Source: Cantharellus purpuraceus
Taxonomy: Eukaryota; Basidiomycota; Agaricomycetes; Cantharellales; Hydnaceae
DNA length: 64,000 nucleotides
NCBI GenBank assembly: GCA_025174535.1
Contig: JALBUN010000023.1
Span: 3,162,001 to 3,226,000, forward strand
Direction of reading: 5' to 3'
Position numbers and translations under genes: made by a program. The notes under the pieces were generated by a model. It was not told where the DNA came from, did no database searches, and saw nothing but the letters and a program-made list of their open reading frames with translations. This document shows, one piece after another, positions 37,944 to 49,980 of the stretch (within the stretch, counting starts at the first letter, position 1; each line of letters begins with the position of its first letter).

Positions 37944-38851
37944 TGTTTTCTAGTATTGACTAGAAAACATCAATAATGAGGAAATATCAATTGATTCTTC
38001 CTTTGGAAGTTCAAAAAAGTGTTAATGGGTGTCTTAGTTCACACTGTTACACAGAACTCAACCAAGTATATTGGTTGTGCAATGTGCTGTACAGTGTGGT
38101 TGTTTACTAAGGTCTGTCTACTATATGTGGACCCACACATGTACTTGGGTCCACTGGATTACATAATAACTATACATATGCACCCTATGGGTGCATATAT
38201 CTACCAAGACGCTTGTTTCAGAAATACAACAAATACGTATATACAACCTATTTTCCTCAAATTCTACACAACACTCTTAGATTAAAACTCATTTTCATAT
38301 TTCAACGTGATTCTCAAATTTTACACAATATACTAGATTAAAACATATTGTGATATTTTGGCATAATTCTCAAAAATAATTCTTTTTTTCCTGATTTAGT
38401 GGTGGCAACTCTCTTGAGGGAACATCCAAATATCATTGATTCTTTCTTATACAATACTTGTAACATAATTTGAACTATCTTTAATCCCCACCTGGTATTT
38501 GTATATCTAAATACCCTATATAATACCAATTATATTAATACATACATTTCTATTATATCCATGTTATGTTCATCTCAACCAAATATCTTATCTTTTAAAG
38601 TTTATTAAAATATAGAATATATATTTATATTTATGAAAATTTCACACATCCAAAATCTTTTAAGATATCCAAATTGTAACTCCCTGGCTTTATGTATCAT
38701 TGAAATTCTGATGTATATCTCATATACATCAGAATATTGTATACTGACATGATTCCAAACAAGCGTCCAAGAAGACAGCATTCCTTAATGGAATGCTGCA
38801 TACATTAATTATAATTATATGCTATAGTAAGTAAGTACCTTGGGTACTTAA
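37944..38851 (-). repeat. LTR4 copy i, 3' LTR of the unclassified element, split by TIR element c
   Basis: Plus-strand TGTTTTCTAGTATTG...CCTTGGGTACTTA; on the minus strand it follows a purine tract (AAAAAGGGGAGGGT at 38,852-38,865). Without the TIR element it is about 355 bp. Nearly the same sequence recurs at 49,865-51,797. Confidence 0.6.
38218..38767 (+). mobile_element. TIR element copy c
   Basis: 550 bp with GACGCTTGTTTCAGAA and CAAACAAGCGTC ends, flanked by CAA on both sides (38215-38217, 38768-38770). The same LTR4 site without the insertion is present at 50,884-50,905 (CTACCAAGAAGACAGC), which confirms the ends. Confidence 0.92.
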
Positions 38852-41160
38852 ACCCTCCCCTTTTTGAATGAGGCATGATCTCATTCAGTACTTTTAATCA
38901 TACAGCTCCTTATGAAGCTGCTCCAATGAGTTGGTGTCCATATGATTGTCTTGATCATATGGTGTTGGTTTGCTTATGGAATAGATCCTATAAGCCTGCA
39001 TGCAACAGTCCTAGCAAACAGACGGTGTGTAACACAGTTGTTCAGCACACCAATGAACAGTCAGGCCAAGGGGTAGCACTGAGTATAGGTAAGTGTAATA
39101 GTGCTCTGTGTCTGGTGAGGGTGAATGAAGAGGGTGCTGTCAAGCTGATTTATAGTGCTCTGGGACTGATGGGGAGTGAAAAGGATGGTCAGAATGGTAG
39201 ATTGCGCTCTGGGACTTTCTGGTGAGAGGGTTGATCATGCTCTGTGACTGGAGGATGATGGGGGGGAGGCCAGTTGAGAGGTATGTAAAAGCTGGTTTCA
39301 GAAGATGTGACCTCTCGGTGGCAGAGGGAAATCTGATCATTGAACCAAGGTGCTTTACCTCAGTATAGAGCTGATGGATTGTGATGTAGAGTGTAGAGCA
39401 TAGACTTAGAGTGTGGACTTTGACTTTAGAGTGTTGGCTGAAAACTTGTTGATTCTCCCCAAAAGGTGAAAACTAGCACCCTTTTATATACAAATCCCCA
39501 GGGCACAACAACACAATGATGCAATATGATGCAAGAAATGCTGATCAAGCCAGCTGATGAAGTGTGTGAAGTTGAACTACTAATGGGGAAATCATGGAGA
39601 AATGAAGTGATAGATAGGGGTAATCTTTGTAAGAATAGGAGGTGATGAGTAATAAAAGAACCAAAAATAGAACAATGATGAGTAAGTCATGTATGAATGA
39701 ATTAAAAGATGAAACAGGGGTGAGTCATATAAAAGAACAATAGAAACATCCATCAATACCATCCTCCCTATGGCTCCAAAGGTAAATTGACCCTGAGTCA
39801 CATGAGGACTTCAGTCATCCACAACAAATACTCCTTATTGTCTTAGTGATCTGTCTCCATATGGTATCCCATTCCAAGGGTATTTGGTCCCTTTGCCTGA
39901 CATGATGTAATCTGAGTTGGATTGAAGTGGGAGGATAGGTTGGCGATGGCAACTGAAACTCTACCTCACATTTGACTCTTCTATCTGTGTTATGATATAG
40001 ACGAAATGCTGAGGAATGTATATGGTTCAATGGAATTGTGAAAGAATATGGGATTGCCAATGGCATAAGAGAGACATGGTGGGGATCTTGGATGTTGAAA
40101 GAGTTTTGGAAGTATTTTGACATGTGGAGGTGGCCTAACATGCCTGTGGAGCTTGGCATATTTTTGATAGTCCTCCATGTCCAGAGACCAGTGTGATGTA
40201 TTATTAGAAGAGATGTTGGAGAGAGGAATAGAATTGGAAGCCATGTGAATGATGATGAAAGGATTGGTGTGAATAGAAGGCTGATAATGATCAATGGCAA
40301 TGAAACATGAGTGATGATCGATGGCTAGAATTAGAGACTGAGGTGGACAGGGAGTTGCAGTGCTATTTAAAAGTTTGATATGAAAAGATGCTGGCGGAGT
40401 TGGACTGTCAGAGTGGTTCAATATACATCCTCAATGCATCCTGGCTCATCAACAGCTCTGGAGGGGAATGGCTCTTGGTTGTCTCTGATGTTGTTGTGGT
40501 ATCCTCATCCACTTGAATGGATGAGGAGGATGCAATTGCTACTGCAGCATCCCGATTGAGGTCTGATTAAGTTGATCATGACCTAAATGCTCAGCAAGAG
40601 AGCATTTATCAGTTTTATGAGCTGCTTGGGAGACTCCTTGAGTCTTCTGCTTTCACTTACTAACCCTGGCAGGCTGGTTAAAAGCTGCTCCAGAGGCAAT
40701 GCCTTTAGCAAACTCCTCTAAAATAGCAGCATGATCAGGGGTGATGCCTCCCAATTGCCCAAACCAGAGTGCAAGCTCTAGTTCAGTATGTTCTTTAGGG
40801 GAGCAATTCCCTCAATCATATGCTCCAGTGATTGAAGCACAAAAGGTGTCACCAATAGTTGTGAGAACTTTTGGCCACTGGTCAATAATTCCCAGTGGCT
40901 GGGATTCTGGAACATAGTCCAGAGGTTCTTGAATGCAGAAGAACCCTTCTTAGGAGTGGCCTTTTGCAGCCACATCCATATGTCCACATTGGACAAGTTT
41001 ATGGTGCCATCTGACTCCTGTCGGATGGCTGGGGGGACCCCATTAGGGTTTACTTGCCACCCCTGTATGAGGGCAAGTGTGTCTACTGGTGTGGTCAGTA
41101 GAGTGACGATAAGACTCATGTTATCAGTGTGAGCTAGCAGAGTCATTCTCTTGATGACTC

Positions 41161-41314
41161 TGTGCATTGGTACCATCTGTTCTGTGCATTGGTACCATCT
41201 GTTCTGTGCATTGGTACCATCTGTTCTGTGCATTGGTACCATCTGTTCTGTGCATTGGTACCATCTGTTCTGTGCATTGGTACCATCTGTTCTGTGCATT
41301 GGTACCATCTGTTC
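41161..41314. repeat. tandem array, seven 22-bp units
   Basis: Seven exact or near-exact copies of TGTGCATTGGTACCATCTGT+TC, followed by a decayed eighth. Since 22 is not divisible by 3, three units encode one 22-residue period and the minus frame stays open through all units. The sister copy of the ORF (48,236-48,270) has a single diverged unit. Confidence 0.95.
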
Positions 41315-41705
41315 TGTGAATGGCATGGCCAATGCCTTTTTATGGAGCAATATGAACTCTGGAGTATCCATATTGCAGATGTCAAACTAGTCCACCCTGA
41401 TAGGAGTGGACTTGCCCAGAGGTCATGGCAGGTGGCCAGTGACTGCTCTGGGGGGGGGGTCAGCCACAGTCATGAACCACATTGGCCATTTGGGGAATGA
41501 TTTCCCCACATTGGCATGCTTGAGAGCATGCCCAAAATCATCCCAGCATTTGCAATAATTTGCACACTGGGCTTCTTCTAGCATCTTCAATGCTGGGTCT
41601 TTTAAGGTACAGCTGGCATCACCAGCCATGTATTCCTTTCAAAGCTGATCAATCTCAGCTTTGAGTTTAGATAGGGCAAACTCTTTGAGTTTGCCTGGTT
41701 GCTTA

Positions 41706-42270
41706 GACACTTGTTCAGAATCATGTCAGTATACAATATTCTGATGTATATGAGATATACATCAGAATTTTAATGATACCTAAAGCCAGGGAGTTACAAT
41801 TTGGATATCTTAAAAGATTTTGGATGTGTGAAATTTTCATAAATATAAATATATATTCTATATTTTAATAAACTTTAAAAGATAAGATATTTGGTTGAGA
41901 TGAACATAACTGTTTATATGAATATAACAGTAATGTATATATTAATATAATTGGTATTATATAGGATATTTAGATATACAAATACCAGGTGAGGATTAAA
42001 GATAGTTCAAATTATGTTACAAGTATTGTATAAGAAAGGATCCATGATATTTGGATGTTCCCTCAAGAGAGTTGCCACCACTAAATGAGGAAAAAAGAAT
42101 TATTTTTGAGAATTATGCCAAAATATCAAAATATGTTTTAATCTAGTATATTGTGTAAATTTTGAGAATCATGTTGAAATATGAAAATAAGTTTGAATTG
42201 AAGTGTATTGTGTAAAATTTGAGGAAAATAGATTGTATATACATATTTGATGTATTTCTGAACAAGCATC
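41706..42270 (-). mobile_element. TIR element copy e (opposite orientation)
   Basis: 565 bp, ends GACACTTGTTCAGAA and TTCTGAACAAGCATC, flanked by TTA (41703-41705, 42271-42273). Inserted in the unclassified retroelement ORF. The TIR CpG has decayed to CA/TG here. Confidence 0.9.
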
Positions 42271-42854
42271 TTAGCACCCTTGGGATGCTAGCCAGGAGGA
42301 GACCATGATCATGGTTGTATCCCTCCCAAATTGGGTCAGTGTTGTCCCAATTTTGACCCTTGAACCCTCAAGGGTTGAGGCAGTTTGCTTGGGAGATTGT
42401 CCTCTTTGGTGAGGTCAATCATTTCCTGTGATGATGAAGCCATGGGTTGTGAAGGCATAATAGCATGCAACAGCGATGCTACTGGGGCCAAGCACACTGT
42501 TGTGAGCTTGGTTTTGAACATAGGAGGTGCTCTATCTGCAGCCTCCTTCAGTGTTTTTAACTCATCTCTGAGATGAGTTACTTCAGACTTCTCATTGTCA
42601 AGAAGTCCTTCAAGTTCTTGGACCTGCACAAACAGGTCCAAGTTATCTTTATACATCTTATTGTAGTCTTTATGATAAGGTGTTGCAACATCATCTTTGA
42701 TGTTGTGTATAAGTTGTGGCCACACAACTCTTAATGCTTTCCACTGAAGCAGTGGAAAGATATAGTCAGCCCCCATTTTGGGCCTTGATTAAGTGCAATA
42801 CATATATGTCACACTTGTTACACCCATGAGGGTGATGGATGACAGCACCGCCAT

Positions 42855-44116
42855 TGTATGGGAACTGGTTTTTCCTTAAAAAGATCTTGTTTAAAGTCCC
42901 AAAACTGTACAATTTTGCTTCATGGCCTTAAAATATCAGCATATATATGCTGCTTTCTCTTGATTCAGGGCCATTCAAATATTCTCTATTTTTTCATATT
43001 TTTCAGGAATTTTCCATGCAGAAATGAGTCCACAAACTTATTGTCCTGCTGGGCAAAGTTTTGGACCCCCATGGACCCACAAATTTTCGCAGATGTCAGC
43101 AGCTTCAAAGTCAGCAGAGTCACCTGATCTACTGACTCATTTTCAATCACATGACTCATTTCAATCTCCAACCCAATCTGATCACCACTGCCAGTAAATG
43201 CTTAATATCTTGGCAACCACAGCTTCTCCTCACTCCATTTTCAGTGGAGCTTTCCATTGAAGCTGTGCCTACCCATAGCTGTGCTGATCAGCCCAGGAAA
43301 TGGGGTATTGCCAGAGTTATTTGAGTAACAGTGACTCATGCTATGACTCTTACCATGACTCAGGTTATGACTCCTGCCATGACTCATAACTATTAATAGG
43401 TAGAAGGATTAGTCAGCTCCTGTAGATACAGTATATAAGGAGGCCATTTTGCCTCTCAATAAATAACCATATCTACCCCATCATTTGCACATCAGTGTGA
43501 CTAGAGTGACATACATCCTCTATATCTCAGTAACTGTTGATTATCCAGTTCAAGGGTCACTTACAGTTGTGTAACTGTATTCAATTGCACTCAAAGTAGT
43601 GATTGTCCTGCTTTGGGTGTGAGTGTAGTATCTACCTCACAAATCTATAGGTTGAAATTGTCTGTCGATAGTCCTGCCATTAGTGCTCTTTGTTTAATTT
43701 ACTAGTGTGTACAGCCTTTGCAGAGCATTAGGATCTTGAACTTGTGTGAAGCAGTTGCTAGACTACTTTACACATTGCTGTTACCCACCTCAGAGTGTTA
43801 CTGGTTGGATGGTCAGATTCATCCACCTACTTCCTCTAGCCTCTAAGTGCATTCCCCTCATTTTGGAATATCTGGACCCTGTCTGTGAACTCTAGACTCT
43901 GGAAGTCTTATTCATTCCCTACTGCTAAGAAATGTATTACCTTCCTGTGTATCGTCTGCATTGACCATTACAACGGATTGTAACCAAAGTACAAACATTA
44001 AATCATTTCTAGAGTTGTGCTGCAGTAAAATTTGATATTCTTCTCAGTTGTTCATTCATGGAATTGTGGTGATTTAGAGTTTGCCCTAACACCATAATTT
44101 TGCTGGTTCCAAAACA
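42855..44116 (+). repeat. LTR2 copy ii
   Basis: 1,262 bp, TGTATGGGAACTGG...CTGGTTCCAAAACA, with CAGTATATAAGGAGGCC at about 43,430 and AATAAATAACC downstream, so sense is plus. Flanks differ (GCCAT left, ATACC right). It abuts the gypsy pol at 44117 directly but without a visible primer-binding site, gag or protease. Confidence 0.75.
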
Positions 44117-45109
44117 ATACCCTTAGAACTTCCCCCATTTAGGGAAGTTAACCACAAGATTAATCTCATGGATCCTGACAAGCAAATACATTATCGCTTG
44201 CCTAAGTGTCCAGAGCAGAACTTTCAGAGAAAGTTCTGCGATACACCACTGCTAAATGGTGGGTATTGGCTACAGCCTGGCAGGCTGTACCAATGCTATG
44301 CATTCCCAAAAAAAACAGGAAGCTCTGCACTGTGTTTGACTTGCACAAACAGAATGATAATATGGTGAAGGATGTAATGCCTTCCCCGATCAGGACAACA
44401 TTAGACACAAATGTTGCCCACTGTTCGATCTAAACTCAATATGTCTGAGGCATATGAACAGACAAGCATCAGACCGACGGATATACCCAAGGCAGCGTTT
44501 GTGACCATCTTGGGGACATTTGTCAGTCAAGTCATGCAGCAAGGGGACTGCAATGCCCCCTCAACATTTCAGTGGCTGATGACCACCATCTTCTGAGAAT
44601 ATATTGGAAGATTCATCCATGTATATCTGGATGACATATTTGTGTACTCTCATACTATACGAGAGCACAAACACCACCTAGAGATGGTATTCACTGAGCT
44701 CAGGAAAGCACATATGTTCCTGAGCAAGGATAAGATTGATCTATACTCAATGAGTATGGGTTGCCTTGGTCACCTAATAGATGACCAAGGTGTGCATGCA
44801 GACACTGATAAAATGCAGTGAATATGAGAGTGGAGACAACCTAGGTTGTACCACAAAGTCCAATGTTTTCTTGGACTAGTGCAGTATCTGGCACACTATA
44901 TGCCAGACATAACTGCATACACAACCCCTTTATTGGGTTATGCTTGTAATAATCGACCATTCTTATGGACACTGCTGCTGGAGAAATGCTTTGAAAGCAT
45001 CAAGCTCCTAGCATGTAGGGCTCCAATATTGAAGCCCATCGATGTCAATAACCCTGATACTATTTGGGTTATTACTGATGGCTCCAAGACTGGAGTTGGA
45101 GCCATCTAT

Positions 45110-45674
45110 GACGCTTGTTCAGAAATACAACAAATACGTATATACAACCTATTTTCCTCAAATTTTACACAATACACTTCAATTCAAACTTATTTTCATA
45201 TTTCAACATGATTCTCAAATTTTACACAATATACCAGATTAAAACATATTGTGATGTTTTGGCATAATTCTCAAAAATAACTGTTTTTTCCCCATTTAGT
45301 GGTGGCAACTCTCTTGAGGGAACATCCAAATATCATTGATTCTTTCTTATACAATACTTGTAACATAATTTGAACTATCTTTAATCCCCACCTGGTATTT
45401 GTATATCTAAATACCCTATATAATACCAATTATATTAATACATACATTCCTATTATATCCATGTAAATGATTATGTTCATCTCAACCAAATATCTTATCT
45501 TTTAAAGTTTATTAAAATATAGAATATATGTTTATATTTATGAAAATTTCACACATCCAAAATCTTTTAAGATATCCAAATTGTAACTCCCTGGCTTTAT
45601 GTATCATTGAAATTCTGATGTATATCTCATATACATCAGAATATTGTATACTGACATGATTCCGAACAAGCGTC
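45110..45674 (+). mobile_element. TIR element copy d
   Basis: 565 bp with intact CpGs in both ends (GACGCTTGTTCAGAA / CCGAACAAGCGTC), flanked by TAT (45107-45109, 45675-45677). Removing it with one TAT restores the RNase H reading frame (GAIY then GQGKDW), which fixes the ends. Confidence 0.93.
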
Positions 45675-46785
45675 TATGGACAAGGAAAAGATTGGCAGAC
45701 CTGTTGGCCTGCCAGATTCCTATCCAAGAAATTTAGTGCTGCACAACAGCACTATAAGACCCACAAGCATGAGACTATAGCTGTGCTCAAAGCCCTAATG
45801 AGATGGGAAGACAAGCTACTAGGATGAAAGTTTGTCCTAGTAACTGACCACAAGGGTCTCAAATACTTTGAGACCCAAAAGAACCTGTCTCCTAGACAGA
45901 TTAGGTAGTGGGAATTCTTATCCTGTTTCAACTTTACTACCCTGCATATAGATGGGGTAGAGAACAAAGTAGCAGATTGTCTATTGTGCTACTATGCTGA
46001 TGACACCCCTACAGAGTACATTTACATAAATGCAGATGTACGTCTTGATCCTGAAGGAGAACTGCTCCCCACAGAATGGTTCATCAAGATCAGGACAGCA
46101 GCAGTCACCTGAAGGTGACTGCTCAAGAAAAAGAAAACAGAGTGCTAGAAGCTGAAGCACTCAATGTTCAAACAGAATCATTGAATGATGATTCTAATTC
46201 CTCTAAAGAAATAGAGGATGTTGGAGTGATGTCATCAGATGATGACAGAACACCATTGCGATCCCATGTTGAGCATGGGATCAACCTCATGCAGATTGTA
46301 TGAGGCACATATAGAAAGGATACTGTCCTTTCTAAGGTGCTGGAAGCACCTAAAGAACATGCATGATTTGGTGTGCGTGATGGTCTATTATGAACCAGAA
46401 ATATATACAAATGCAATGTCATCTGTATACCCCACTCAGCATTCCTGAAGGGGAGGAGGCTGGTTGAGATAATAATTGACCATGCACACCAAGTAGTTGG
46501 CCATTTTGGTCAACTAAAAACTGTGAATTACATTTGACGGTTGTACTGGTGGCCAGGCATGGCCACCAATGTCAAATCATTCTGCACTTTGTGCATGAAG
46601 TGCCAAATGAATAAAGACAGTATGAAGAATCCCACAGGGCTTCTTCATAGCTTGCCAGTACTGGAATGGGCCTGGCAATTGATAGGTATGGACTTTATGG
46701 GTCCATTACCAAAATCAAATGACTATGACTACCTACTGGTAGTCATAGATTGCTTCACATCGCAGGTACATATAATACCTACAAA

Positions 46786-47301
46786 TGTTACGCACTAGGT
46801 CCAATTGGGAGTCGGAGATTGCATCGGAGGTTTGGTCAGAGTTGGAGTACGTCATGGGGGTTGGAACAGACTTGGCTTTAGCTTATGTGCTGCGCCCTCA
46901 CTAATACCAGTGTCCAAGATTTTGGAGACGGAGTATGACTTAGAGAGTTAGGATCGGACTTAGGAACTAGGCATGATTCAATATTTGTACTGGGGAATGA
47001 AGTCCCCAGTCAGGCAACTTAAATACATATTTTGAAATCTAATAATAATTACTCCAGTGATGGGTCTCTGAGGCCGATGGCCTTACATGAGTATGTCTGA
47101 GTCTGATGGGGATGGATGTCCAGGTTCCTATGGTAATGCTGATGCATCAATCAGAACTGGAGATGGATGGGCAGAATCAGCGGTGACAATCAGACAGGTA
47201 GTGGAGACGTGGCGGTTTCCAAATGGAGTATAGATTTCATACACCCAGTGATCTGAGTGGATCGGATGGGGATCTGGACATTAATGAATATATTCATAAC
47301 A
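46786..47301. repeat. solo LTR7 (LTR3-related), inserted in gypsy integrase
   Basis: 516 bp, TGTTACGCACTAGG...ATTCATAACA, flanked by ACAAA (46781-46785, 47302-47306). Excision rejoins IIPTN to THVTVKGVAW of the integrase. It retains more CpG than neighbouring LTR3 copies, with which it shares a CTTGGCTT...TGTGCTGCGCCC region. Confidence 0.9.
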
Positions 47302-47712
47302 ACAAACACACATGTAACAGTGAAAGGAGTAGCATGGCTATTCCTTAAAGAAGTTGTACACCTTCATGGTGTACCAGACTCAATCGTGTCTGATTGAGAT
47401 TCGAAATTCATGTCTATCTTTTGGCAAGAACTACAGCAGATAATGGGAGTGAAACTCCTCATGTCCACAGTGTTCCATCTGCAAACAGATGGAGCAACAG
47501 AACAAGTGAATTGTTCCATTGGCCAAATACTTTGTACTGTTGTACAAAGTGATCAGAAAGATTGGGCACACAAGTGTCCAATGGTGGAGTTCACATTAAA
47601 CTCCAACATAAGCTCAACAACAGGGTTTACTCCATTTGAGCTTAACCATGGGTATATGCCTAGAATAGGCATGCCCATTAACAATGACACCAAGTTGAAG
47701 GGTGTCAAATGA

Positions 47713-49067
47713 TTCACACAGCAGGCTCAAACAAACCTGCTAACGGTGCATGACATGATTATAGAAAGTTGCATTGTTCAGACATTTCATGCCAATAAGA
47801 AATGTCAGCAAGGGTCAAGATTGGGACAACACCAACCCAATCTGGGAGGGATATGACCATAGTCATGGTCAAAGAGTTTGCCCTATCAGAAATTGAAGCT
47901 GAGATTGATCAGCTTTGAAAGGAATATATGGCTGGTGATACCAGCTGTACCTTAAAAGACCCAGCATTGAAGATTCTGAAGGAAGCCCAGTGTATGAATT
48001 ATTGCAAATGATGGGACAATTTTGGGATGCTCTCAAGCATGCCAATGTGGGGAAATCATTCCCCAAATGGGCAATGTGGTTCATGACTGTGGCTGACCCC
48101 CCCAGAGCAGTCACTGGCCACCTGCCATGACCTCTAGGCAAGTCTGCCCCTATCAGGGCAGACTGGTTCGACATCTGCAATACAGACACTCTGGAGTTCA
48201 TATCACTCCATAAAAAGGCATTGGCCACACTGTTTATGGAATGGACTGTACCGATACACAGAGTCATCAAGAGAATGACTCTACTAGCTCACGCTGATAA
48301 CATGAGTCTTATCGTCACTCTACTGACCACACCAGTAGACACACTTGCCCTCATACAAGGGTGGCAAGTAAACCCTAATGGGGTCCCCCCAGCCATCTGA
48401 CAGGAGTTGGATGGTACTATGAACTTGTCCAATGTGGATGTGGCTGCAAAAGGCCACTCCCAAGAAGGGTTCTTCTGTGTTTAAGAAAAACCTCTGGACT
48501 ATGTTCCAGAATCCCAGCCACTGGGGATCATTGACCAGTGGTCAAAAGTTCTCACCAACTCTTGGTGACACCTTCCACACTTCAGTCACTGGAGCATATG
48601 ATTGAGGGAATCGCTCCCCCAAAGAACATACTGAATTAGAGCTTGCACTCTGGTTTGGACGATTGGGAGGCATCAACCCCGATCACACTGCTATGTTAGA
48701 GGAGTTTGCTAAATGAATCACCTCTGGAGCAGCATTTAACCAACCCACCAGTATTATTAAGCAAAAGCAGGAGACTCAAGGAGTCTCCCAAGCTGCTCAT
48801 AAAGCTGCTCTCTTGCTGAGCATTTAGGTCACAATCAACTTAATCGTGAACTCAATCAGGATGCTGCAGTAGCAATTGCATCCTCCTCATCCATTCAAGT
48901 TGATGAGGATACTGCAACCACATTGGGGATGACTGAGAGTCATCCCCCTCTGGAGCCATATGAACAAGATGACCATATGGAACCGACTCGTCAGAACAGC
49001 TTCATAAGGAGCTGTATGATTAAAAAGTACTGAATGAGATTGTGTCTCATTCAAAAAGGGGAGGGTG
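47713..49067 (+). pseudogene. unclassified retroelement ORF, broken, copy 2
   Basis: Plus-strand counterpart of 40778-42776, starting downstream of the gypsy integrase around GSRLGQHQPNLGG (47,815). It runs through the CTLKDPALK, NVGKSFPK, VADPPRA-like and LLTTPVDTLALIQGW regions to a purine tract (TCAAAAAGGGGAGGG, 49,053-49,067) against LTR4. It has many stops and lacks the N-terminal coiled-coil part. In this copy the ORF lies directly 3' of pol. Confidence 0.55.
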
Positions 49068-49862
49068 TAAGTACCCAAGGTACTTACTTACTATAGCATA
49101 TAAGTACAATTAATATATGCACCCATAGGGTGCATATGTATAGTTGTTATGTAAGCCAGTGGACCCAGTACACCTGTGGGTCCACTTATAGTAGACAGAA
49201 CTTAGACACTACCACACTGTACAACACATTGCCTAACCAATACACTTGGTTGAGTTCTGTGCAATGGTGTGAACTAAGACACACATTAACACTGCCTGAG
49301 CACTAGCTTTGCTAATGCTCTTCATCTCATGTTGATTACACATGAGTTGTTCAGTCAATCTTGTGATTGACCTGTGGGTTTCATGCTGCTCCATGCTGCA
49401 TAATTCCCTAGTAGAAGTATTGCTACTTCTACTTGTGCTCATATATTGAGCACATTCCTTTCCTTTAGGAACATTGGAGGCAGTTAATGACTGTCTCCTC
49501 CTTTCTTCTCTAATCAAAGAACCACTCAATGAGGGGTTCCTATTTTACAGATGATCTATTGTGCAATTGTCTGTGTGGTCTCGTGACCATGATGACTCTC
49601 TCCTAGAGTCCTCCTTATGAGAAGTCCCTACAACTTCTCTAGGGTCTAGCTCCCCTTCATGGGAGCTTCTGCTGCTGGCTATGCACCACCATCCATCATT
49701 TATGATGTCCTGGGCACTGCCAGCATGACTCACTTTACTGCAAGTCATCATTATGATGACTCCTTTCTTTCTTCTATCTTTGTAGACTAACTAAGTTAGT
49801 CTACTAGTTGCTCACTTATATGAGTGACTGGGTGGTTGGTATACATCTGTACACCAGCAACA
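49068..49862 (+). repeat. LTR4-like 3' LTR, plus orientation
   Basis: Begins TGTAAGTACCCAAGGTACTT immediately after the purine tract. The first ~220 bp match the inverted LTR4 at 38,060-38,851; beyond CATTAACACT the sequence differs. The outer end (CACCAGCAACA) is tentative. Confidence 0.5.
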
Positions 49863-49980
49863 GCTGGTTTTCTAGTATTGACTAGAAAACATCAATAATG
49901 AGGAAGAATCAATTGATTCTTCCTTTGGAAGTTCAAAAAAGTGTTAATGGGTGTCTTAGTTCACACTGTTACACAGAACT

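Larger units (their letters stand above)
40778..42776 (-). pseudogene. unclassified retroelement ORF, broken, copy 1
   Basis: From 42776 down the minus strand: MGADYIFPLLQWKALRVVWP, a predicted coiled coil (VQVQELEGLLDNEKSEVTH, LRDELKTLKEAAD), SQEMIDLTKEDNLPSKLP, then stops and TIR element e. It resumes with ASCTLKDPALKMLEEAQ, CWDDFGHALKHANVGKSF, FMTVADPPPRAVTGHLP, the 22-bp repeat block, then MTLLAHTDNMSLIVTLLTT, GWQVNPNGVPPAIRQ and NLWTMFQNPSHWELLTSG, ending at 40778. I do not recognise the protein; no CCHC knuckle, protease or RT motif is visible. Its place next to the purine tract and 3' LTR, and its recurrence at 47.8-48.7 kb, show that it belongs to a retroelement. It could be a gag of a deletion derivative or an extra ORF 3' of pol. 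Confidence 0.55.
38852..42854 (-). mobile_element. unclassified retroelement body, copy 1 (minus)
   Basis: Sequence upstream (in minus sense) of purine tract and LTR4. It holds the unclassified ORF (40778-42776, interrupted by TIR element e). A roughly 1.45-kb stretch (38,965-40,430) is absent from the sister copy at 47.8-49.07 kb and is therefore probably a further insertion; its ends were not resolved. That stretch has only motif-free frames. The 5' part of the element is missing: at 42,855 it meets an LTR2. Confidence 0.5.
44117..47712 (+). pseudogene. Ty3/gypsy pol remnant (RT-RNase H-integrase), plus strand
   Basis: Reading plus: PDKQIHYRLPKCPE, YTTAKWWVLATAWQAVPML, PKKNRKLC, FVSQVMQQGDCNAPSTFQW, HVYLDDIFVYSH (RT YLDD box), GHLIDDQGVHADTDKMQ, FLGLVQYLAHYMPDITAY, ITDGSKTGVGAIY (RNase H), then TIR element d. 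After it come KKFSAAQQHYKTH, YWWPGMATNVKSFCTLCMKC (integrase zinc region), MDFMGPLPKSNDYDYLLVVI, solo LTR7, SIVSD, HLQTDGATEQVNCSIGQIL and WAHKCPMVEFTLNSN. Many stops, mostly TGA where the family has Arg. Gag and protease are absent; the element starts against LTR2 copy ii. Confidence 0.85.

Noticed and set aside
41161..41314. Possible CRISPR array
   Set aside because: Units are contiguous with no unique spacers and lie inside a eukaryotic retroelement ORF.
41151..41500. Plus-strand repetitive Cys/His/Trp-rich frames across 41.15-41.5 kb
   Set aside because: They are the antisense translation of the 22-bp array; every frame through an open tandem repeat stays open, and flanking sequence codes on the minus strand.
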